From: Halichondria panicea | Taxonomy: Eukaryota > Porifera > Demospongiae > Suberitida > Halichondriidae | DNA: 64,000 bases | Direction: 5' to 3' | Assembly (NCBI RefSeq): GCF_963675165.1 | Contig: NC_087382.1 | Location: 1-64,000 of the forward strand | Shown: positions 57,037-64,000 of the stretch, piece by piece | Position numbering within the stretch: the first letter of the stretch is position 1 | Layout of the letters: every line of letters begins with the position of its first letter | Made by a program: the position numbers and the translations under genes | Notes under the pieces: generated by a model | Told to the model about the DNA's origin: nothing | Database searches by the model: none | Seen by the model: only the letters and a program-made list of their open reading frames with translations

Positions 57037-58160
57037 CTTGTTTATAATTATCATGATACTTTTGTGCTCGTTATCATAATTATTTAGGTTTTATATATTA
57101 TTGTGTATTATTGATACAGTTTATAAAAAATTCTTTATTCAGTGCAGGACTAATTATGTTCTATCTACCTTGCCACTGTAACAGCATGATATGATCACTA
57201 TAGATAAAAATCCAAAAATCGTTAAAATTGATTGTGTCAGCTATAATAATTATATAATTATATATACTTATAGTCCCAGAAACAGGGGGGGAGGGGGGGG
57301 GGGGCTATACGTTTATATGCGTGGTTCAACATCTTTTAACTGCTGAACTTCATGCATGCATGCATGTATAATATTATATTAATTTCTCATCTTCTGAAAT
57401 TAACCCACTATATCGATCGGCCAGTATATAGTCACATGCAGTTACAATTCGCATTATAATTATTAAAGTGTCGATAGCTGCATGCATGTGGACTAGCTAC
57501 AGGCCCTGATAAATTATATGCTCGGAATAATTTTAGCATAATAAGCATCAACGATCGATGGCTGCATGGGATCAGCCAGCTCAACAAATGTGGTCAACAC
57601 TTCATTAGGGAAGAACAATTACATGGCTGCATCAATGGCTACTGCATAGCCTCGATTCAAGGCCGCTTTAGCGGACTGTAACAGCTGAGTATTGTAGCTA
57701 ACAAAAAGCTAGCCTCGATTCAAGGCCGCTAAAGCGGACTTGAGTCGAGGCTAACAAAAAGCTAGCGCTTTAATTAATTAATTAGTGCAAGGCTAACTCA
57801 TAATTATGTTGAATAGAAAGTTTGTGCGGACAGATGATGCTATGAAAGATTCTGAAGAGACTGCAACAGCCTTCAATGTGAGTCAAACTAGCCATAACTC
57901 GAGAAAGAAGCTTTAGTTTGCTAATCCACGAATCAAAATCCAAGAGAACGTGGTTAGAAGCCTATAGAAGCTGTTAGCTTTCGTCGCATTGCAACCGTTG
58001 AGCAGTTACAGCTGGAACAGACACACACACACACACACACACACACAGCTTTACCGTATCCCCTCGTGCGGCCAAGCCTCGAGGCATAATTAGAAATAAC
58101 GCATCCTTAATTCGAGGCTACATGTACAACTGATCTGATAGCCTCGTGGAAACAGCTAGC
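57037..58160. other. 3' flank of JIP with repeat pieces
   Basis: No gene. A G run lies near 57285-57303. GCCTCGATTCAAGGCCGCT occurs twice (about 57651 and 57714), the second with an inverted partner GACTTGAGTCGAGGC. The remainder is AT-rich. Confidence 0.5.
57826..58092 (-). repeat. Family 7 repeat, third, diverged copy
   Basis: GCCATAACTCGAGAAAGAAG, TAGAAGCCTATAGAAGCTGT, a (CA)13 run and a closing CTCGAGGCATAATT match the reverse copy at 51178-51636. Confidence 0.65.
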
Positions 58161-58390
58161 TACCATATAGCGCGAAATTTTCGAGGCACTTATATTTCGT
58201 GGATTGGCCTCTAAAAGCCATTTCGTTGCACAATGTTCGCGGAATGACTGCTTACCGGAAGCCACGCCTTTAAATATTTGCAGGTAATTCTAATTAAAGA
58301 ACAATTTTCGTAGACTTAATTTTCGTGTAGAATTCTAGCCCACGAAATCCGCAAAAATTAAGCCCCTCGAAAATTTCGCGCTATACGGTA
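58161..58390. mobile_element. MITE, family 4 (TATAGCGCGAAATTTTCGAGG), 230 bp
   Basis: Starts TACCATATAGCGCGAAATTT and ends with the inverted CGCGCTATACGGTA. The second copy, also 230 bp, lies in the opposite orientation at 62258-62487. No gene inside. Confidence 0.9.
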
Positions 58391-60784
58391 TATTATAGTA
58401 CTCTACATTGCTAAGCACCCTATAAGTGCCAAACTGGAATTATGGTTTTTTCTTGTTCTATTTGTGCGCCACTGAAAATCTTTAGCGGCGCTGTAATTAA
58501 AAGAAAGACGGTATAGTAAGTGTGTTTGTTTGTGTGTGTATTTTCACTTGGATGCCATGGCACTGCGTTTACAGCTAGCTAGGATAGATAGCCTCAGCAA
58601 AAAAAGTTATTTGTTTTGACAGATTTTCAAATGGTAAAAAGCTTAGTTGGGTAAAAGCTAAAAAAAAGTATAAATTAAACCTTGTACACACATGCATTGA
58701 AGCTAGCTAAATACAGTTTCATTTTGAAGCTTGATACATCAAATACGCACTATACAGCCACGCTTGAGTTCTGGCTTCTTTACTGTGAGACTACTCTGGT
58801 CCCGGTGAATGTCCAGAGCGCTATAGCTATTCGTTAACACATAAAGCTTAGTTCCATTGCATGCATGTCTGACCAAGAACCACTGCCGTTTTCGACTGTA
58901 CTTGTCATAGCAGCGTACGTTGCACTATTATTGTATAGATGCAGTAAGCGGTCAATATAAGTTCCGTTTATGTAGTACGCCAGTACGTTTACACTGTATT
59001 AAAAGCGTTGTAATTTACCGTTCGGTGCAAGTATACGTTACAAACAAAGAGACAATCCTATAGTCACCTCGAGTATCGTAGCTAGACTAGTTACTTAGCT
59101 ATAATATGCTGTACATACTTGATGCTATGTTTCAATATATTATTATATTGTATATTGTGCATTTATAATTATTGTACATACTAGATCTACTGCTTTTCAC
59201 GTGTACATTATAGTTGTGAGACGCCAACTGCCCAGAGGGAAACCACGCCATTCGCAAAAATACGCCTAATTCCCTCTCACATCTAAAGTTCTTTCAAAAT
59301 GGTGGTCGTACTTTTTTTTTGAAGGTACTATAATTATTGTTGTAAGAATTGATGTGAAAAAACATATTGCAGGATGATGTTGAAAGTGACACGTGTTGGA
59401 GAGAGCATTATACTGGACACCCTTGTATGACTGGACACCCTTGTATGACCAGACCACTGTAAAGTATCGACACAATTGGAGGTATGTATTATTATGCTGC
59501 TGTATTGCCACAATGTTTTAATTTAATGGTATAGTGGATTTGCCCAAAAACACAATTGCATGCAACAGTATACCATACTTATCTGACTTAAAGCCCCTCT
59601 CAAGTATAGTTCCCTTTCAAGTATAGTTATCTGCCTATAGCGGTCAATATAATAAATTATCCCATTCCGCTTACGTAGTGCGTTTCTGTTTTGATACTGT
59701 ATTAAAAGCGTGTTTTACTGTACTGTTGCTATATATACCATTGCACTTTACAAATGCAGTGTGCTGTGTTTTTGAATGCAAAGCGACAATCCTCTAGTAA
59801 CATATAATATGGTTATATCAAGCTAAATTATGCTTAGCCTATAGTAGATCTAACAAGAAATAGAACGCACCATTCACTGCACTACTTAGCATAACTGCTA
59901 TAGCTAACTTACATGTAGCAAAGCTAGCAAGCTGCAAAATGTCGTGATTATACTATAGCTGCATGGTGGCCAAAGTAAATTTAACAACAGAAAAAAGCTC
60001 TTATCTTGAGCGTCCTTTTTAGTGTTTAATTTGCCCTGTATCAGTGTATTATGCACTTACTACGTAAACGGAACGGGCACTTTATATTTACCACTTTGCA
60101 AGTTAAAAATTGCTGCTACGGAAATCCCAAATTTCCTTGTGCACAAAACGATTTTCGATTGCCACACACTAGGCTTGAGGCTATTATGCTCCAAATTTTA
60201 CCGATTATTCTCCCCAAGCTATAGCCTATTATTCTAGTGATTTAGCCCATTATTCTCATAAAAAAATCATTATTCTTCATTAAAATCACAATAAAAATCA
60301 TCTTTTGATAAATTGCAACACTGCTGCTACCAGTGCTAGAGTAAAGTATCAATCACCGGACGTCATCATATGTCGGACACCGATATCGTCAAAACTACAA
60401 AAGATACAGACACGATTCAAAGACCATTTTAAAGCTAATGTATTATACTATCTATTCTCCAAATTGTGTAGTTACACTGTGAAAATTGTTTGTTTTACAG
60501 CTGAAAGAAAACGCTGTCCGGTGGTAGCGATTGTCGGACAAAAACAACGTAAGTTCGGACAGTGCTGATATTCTCACCAGTAAGGACTCCTGCGAAAATG
60601 TAAGAACTGAGCACTATAGCGGAACTCTTTAGCTAGCTGCAGACCAAAAATGAAGCTCAAGCTCCTATCAGGCTCTGCACTACACTCAGTTGAACTGGTA
60701 AGGTATCTTGTGAACAGAGCAGAGTGCATAATAAAAATTAGTGTCTTTTTGTATACCCTGAAAATGAAAATGTTCTGGCCACAT
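58391..60784. other. Intergenic, nothing recognised
   Basis: AT-rich. TATACTGGACACCCTTGTAT with GACTGGACACCCTTGTATGA near 59410-59450 is a short tandem duplication. CAAGTATAGTTATC-like duplication lies near 59600-59630. No supportable gene. Confidence 0.4.
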
Positions 60785-61149
60785 TCAATAATACCTTTGA
60801 TGCCGTGGACAGCGGAGGTATAGTCTCGTTACAATATAAATGAAAACACAACACTGTGACTGGGAATTAAACTAACCTTTGACTCCCAGAGTGCTTGCAG
60901 CCTTGGGCGCTGGTTTACTCCCTCTTCTGAGTGTCATTTTGAACCCTGAAAAATTGATTCCACATAATTATAAGCACGTTCAATAATACCTTTGATGCCT
61001 TGGACAACGGAGGTAGTCTCGTCAGAAGTATAGCTAAAATAGATTATTAAAACACAACACTGCATGCGACTGGAAATTTAACTAACCTTTGACTTCCAGA
61101 GTGCCTTCAGCCTTCGGTTGGTTCACTCCCTCTTTTGAGTGTCCTTTTT
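60785..61149 (-). repeat. Tandem duplication of about 175 bp with exon-like blocks
   Basis: Two units, about 60785-60960 and 60968-61149, share TTCAATAATACCTTTGATGC, AACACAACACTG and AACTAACCTTTGACT with CCAGAGTG. On the minus strand each unit has two short stretches ending CAAAG before GTATT or GTTAG, like tiny exons. The second unit is cut by the element at 61150-63390 and resumes after 63390 (TTGACCCTGAAAATTTG). No protein was recognised. Confidence 0.55.
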
Positions 61150-61198
61150 TATGGCGCAATATTAGTGCCAAAATTAGAGTATATACATGTATGTATTT

Positions 61199-62247
61199 GT
61201 ATCTAGGGGGTACTCTTTTTGTAAACAAATAAACATTCAGGGGTACACTTTTTATCACTTGGGGATACTCTTATCAGTTTAGGTACACAAATAATTCTTT
61301 TGAGGGCACCTACTCTTCCATATTATAATGACCTGAAGAGTACCCTCAAATATATTTTCCATACTGAACTAAAAAGAGTATACCCTCAAATAAAGAGTAC
61401 ACCCTCAAATAAAAAGAGTACCCCAAATAATTTCTAAGGTTAAAGTTCACGTACTTTAACCTCTACATGTATTTCTATTTAGAGCGCATCCTTAGACTTG
61501 AGTACGTTTTGTCCATGTAATAAAAGCACCATAATTATAATTTTTTTATCTAGTCTCATAAAAATTAATAATATCATAAGGGATCTGATGAAGGCCTTCC
61601 TACTTCTTCAGAAGCTAAGGTAGGTGTACAAAATCTACTCGCAACTGTATGGTCTCGCCACCAGCATGTCCTCTAAAGATAGCGTGTGCTACATAGCCCA
61701 GGGCTTCTGCCTCTGTTTGACTCAACGAGCCATCAACAATATCAGTCAACAGTTCTCTATAAATCAGCTATCAGCAGCTTCCAGCGTAGTTACACCAGAC
61801 TTCCAAGGGGCTGTTTAATAACCATAAAGATTAATATCAGCAGCTTCCAGCGTAGTTTAATACACCAGACTTCCAAGGGACTGTTCAATGATTAATATTG
61901 CTCACAATTCTAAGGGGCGCTCTAAATAGAAATACAAGCCACACCTCTAAGTAGAGGTTAAAGTGCGTGTACTTTAACCTTAGAAATTATTTGGGGGTAC
62001 TCTTTTTATTTGATGGTACTCTTTTTATTTGAGGGTACTCTTTTTATTTGAGGGTATATACTCTTTTTATTTGAGGGTACTTTTTTTAGTTCAGTACTCT
62101 TCAGGTCATTATAATATGGAAGAGTAGGTACCTTCAAAAGAATTATTTGTGTACCTAAACTGATAAGAGTATCCCCAAGTGATAAAAAGTGTACCCCTGA
62201 ATGTTTATTTTCTATACCAGTTTACAAAAAGAGTACCCCCTAGATAC
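61199..62247. repeat. Long inverted repeat with about 300-bp arms
   Basis: TATCTAGGGGGTACTCTTTT at 61199 returns inverted near 62247 (AAAAGAGTACCCCCTAGATA). The inner ends are AGGTTAAAGTTCACGTACTT and its inverse near 61960-61985. Each arm contains variable numbers of an 18-bp TTTTTATTTGAGGGTACTC unit. The spacer of about 420 bp holds two direct copies of TCAGCAGCTTCCAGCGTAGT. Confidence 0.85.
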
Positions 62248-62257
62248 AAGTTATAGT

Positions 62258-62487
62258 TACCGTATAGCGCGAAATTTTCGAGGGGCTTAATTTTCGTGGA
62301 TTTCGTGGGTTAGCAATCCTACACGAAAATTAAGTCCACGAAAATCGTTCTTTACCTGCTATAACGTGCAAGATCTAAAGGCGTGGCTTCCGGTAAGCAG
62401 TCATTCCGCGAACATTGTGCAACGAAATGGCTTTTAGAGGCCAATCCACGAAATATAAGTGCCTCGAAAATTTCGCGCTATACGGTA
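62258..62487. mobile_element. MITE, family 4, reverse copy, 230 bp
   Basis: Starts TACCGTATAGCGCGAAATTT and ends CGCGCTATACGGTA. It has the same length as 58161-58390 but runs in the opposite direction. Confidence 0.9.
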
Positions 62488-62597
62488 TAACACGGGCACA
62501 AGGGATGTATGGAATATATTGCACTGAAGCACGAGGGCGCCAGCCCCGAGGGCTGAGTGCAATATATTCCATGCAGCCCGAGTGCACGTGTTATAAC
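62487..62597. repeat. 111-bp imperfect palindrome
   Basis: ATAACACGGGCACAAGGGAT ... and GTGCACGTGTTATAAC with inner arms GGAATATATTGCACT / AGTGCAATATATTCC. The GC-rich centre (GGGCGCCAGCCCCGAGGG) resembles the centre of the palindrome at 2368-2513. It starts where the family 4 MITE ends. Confidence 0.75.
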
Positions 62598-63251
62598 TAG
62601 TTTATATCCCGAGGGCATAGCAACATAACACTGTCCTAGTAACACAATATAAACTGCACAAAAAAAGACAGAGACAACTCTAGACACAGCTCCATCTCTT
62701 CTCTCTTCTAGACGCCAGTATATCTGCAGCCTATAAGATTGGCAACCGACGAATGGCTTGACACAAAATTGTTGGAGTTGTTCCAACGCTGAAATCTGCA
62801 AAAGAGCCCCACCCCACTTCTGGTGCTGCAAAACAGCCCCGCCCCACCTACTGCTGCATAGAAACAGCCCCACCCCACTACTCAGTGCAGTGAATACATG
62901 TTGGTGCTGGTCTAGTCTACGCTCGGCCTCATAACCAAGCCAAGAAAGCTCCCTTCTACACTGCTGCAAAACAGCTCATGCCCCCAGTAAAAAGAGCCAC
63001 TTCTAGTGCTACGGTGAAGCAGAATTGACATGCATCACGAGGTCGAGGACTAGGTCGATCTAGGAACACAGAATCTTCCACAAAATGAATCTTGGACAAT
63101 TTTAAAACCTGCATGGTTGCAAGAAGAAACTCCAGCAGTGCTGAACATTCATTCCTGCATGCATGGCTGGACATACTTTGATACTTGTTATTTCTCATGC
63201 GTATTAATTTAATTTTAATTAATTTAAATGCCAGAGGGGCGTTTTGTGGTC

Positions 63252-63315
63252 AGTGCAATATGACTTTTCAGCAGTGCAATATGACTTTTCAGCAGTGCAA
63301 TATGCTTCATATTGC
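63252..63315 (+). repeat. Three tandem copies of a 26-bp CAGTGCAATATGACTTTT unit
   Basis: CAGTGCAATATGACTTTTCA recurs in tandem; the last copy turns into the inverted TTCATATTGCACTTGGC. An inverted pair TTTATATCCCG (62599) / CGGGATATAAA (63340) encloses this area and suggests one more nested element. Confidence 0.6.
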
Positions 63316-63390
63316 ACTTGGCAACAACATAGCAACGGGATATAAATACATATAATTATACTCTAATTTTGGCACTAATATTGCGCCATA

Positions 63391-64000
63391 CTTTTTGACC
63401 CTGAAAATTTGTATGACTTTCATACCACATATATAGAGTAATCACCCAATTCACGGACATACTACTATACTATTCCGGACGCTCGTAGCAAACAAACGGA
63501 TTATCATATCACCTCGGATTTGGTATCACCGTGTAGCCCTACCATAGGTAGATTAATCCTCCAAGAATCAGCTTCTGAAAGTAAGAAGTCTACAAGCTAC
63601 TGCAACAAATACACGCGTCAAAAGTCGGTCAAAACCACCAATTTGCAGACAGCGCTTTTTTTTCTAGCGAACGTACTTCAAGGAGCTTGCAAACTTGTGC
63701 AGGTAGTAGTACTACCCTAGTGCTAGCTACGTCTGACAAAACTAGAATCACTCTCTAAAGACTCCAGCTGCAGCAAGTCAGCAAACCCATCTTGTAACCT
63801 AATCTGAGGTCAGACACGCCTACTAATTATTACTATAATAACAAAACTGTGTTCTGTAGCAAAAAACATTAACAAAAATGATAAAATATAAATTCTAACT
63901 ACAGTGCATGGGCATGTGTGTATGTACGTGTGTCGGTTAGTTCAACAGTCTCAGAAAATTGTGTTCTGTAGCAAAAAACATGACCAAATTAAATTCTAAC
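63391..64000. other. Right edge, no gene recognised
   Basis: After the resumed tandem unit nothing is recognised, except a direct duplication of about 110-bp period at the edge: TGTGTTCTGTAGCAAAAAAC occurs at about 63849 and again at about 63959, each followed by a TAAATTCTAAC. Confidence 0.45.

Larger units (their letters stand above)
61150..63390. mobile_element. Composite element with 33-bp terminal inverted repeats, TA target
   Basis: TATGGCGCAATATTAGTGCC (continuing AAAATTAGAGTATA) at the left and its inverse ending AATATTGCGCCATA at the right. The flanking sequences rejoin to reconstitute the second tandem unit, which confirms insertion at TA. Inside are a long inverted repeat, a family 4 MITE, a palindrome and short tandem repeats, but no transposase. 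Confidence 0.75.

Overview
The window is eukaryotic and looks like animal DNA, most likely a demosponge (Amphimedon-like). Genes are split by many short GT-AG introns. Three genes encode proteins that join a Death domain, a protein kinase and Kelch repeats, an architecture I associate with sponge gene families. A full JIP3/JIP4-type scaffold gene and two TRAF-like genes are present, and the DNA between genes is AT-rich and crowded with small inverted-repeat transposons. The organism is inferred; no rRNA or mitochondrial marker is present. No tRNA, rRNA or CRISPR array was seen.

Layout. 1-6.2 kb: Death-kinase gene A (+), whose Kelch part is broken. 6.2-11.2 kb: remnants of an integrase-core transposase (+) and a decayed kinase (-), among MITEs. 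11.22-18.02 kb: a P-superfamily DNA transposon with an apparently intact five-exon transposase (-) and a convergent two-exon companion gene (+), carrying three smaller elements. 18.03-24.20 kb: a Ginger1-like DNA transposon flanked by CCGG, encoding a Gypsy-type integrase, a C48 (Ulp1-like) protease and a PHD finger. It is dead: two Mutator-like elements landed at the same 9-bp site just after its start codon, and there are several small lesions. 24.2-28.2 kb: repeats only. 28.2-31.6 kb: two TRAF-like RING/zinc-finger genes (-). 34.2-42.6 kb: two tandem Death-kinase-Kelch genes, B and C (both -). 43.3-57.0 kb: a JIP3/JIP4 (SPAG9/MAPK8IP3) orthologue (+), 23 coding exons and 1134 codons by my reading. 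57-64 kb: repeats, including a 2.2-kb element with TA target duplication.

Biology. The resident genes suggest innate-immune or stress signalling: Death-domain kinases with Kelch propellers, TRAF-like adaptors, and a JNK/kinesin scaffold. Genes B and C and the JIP 5' end form a tandem segmental duplication: gene B is followed on the opposite strand by a broken copy of JIP exon 1, just as gene C is followed by the intact JIP gene. The rest is a stack of transposons nested within one another, whose insertion order can be read from target-site duplications.
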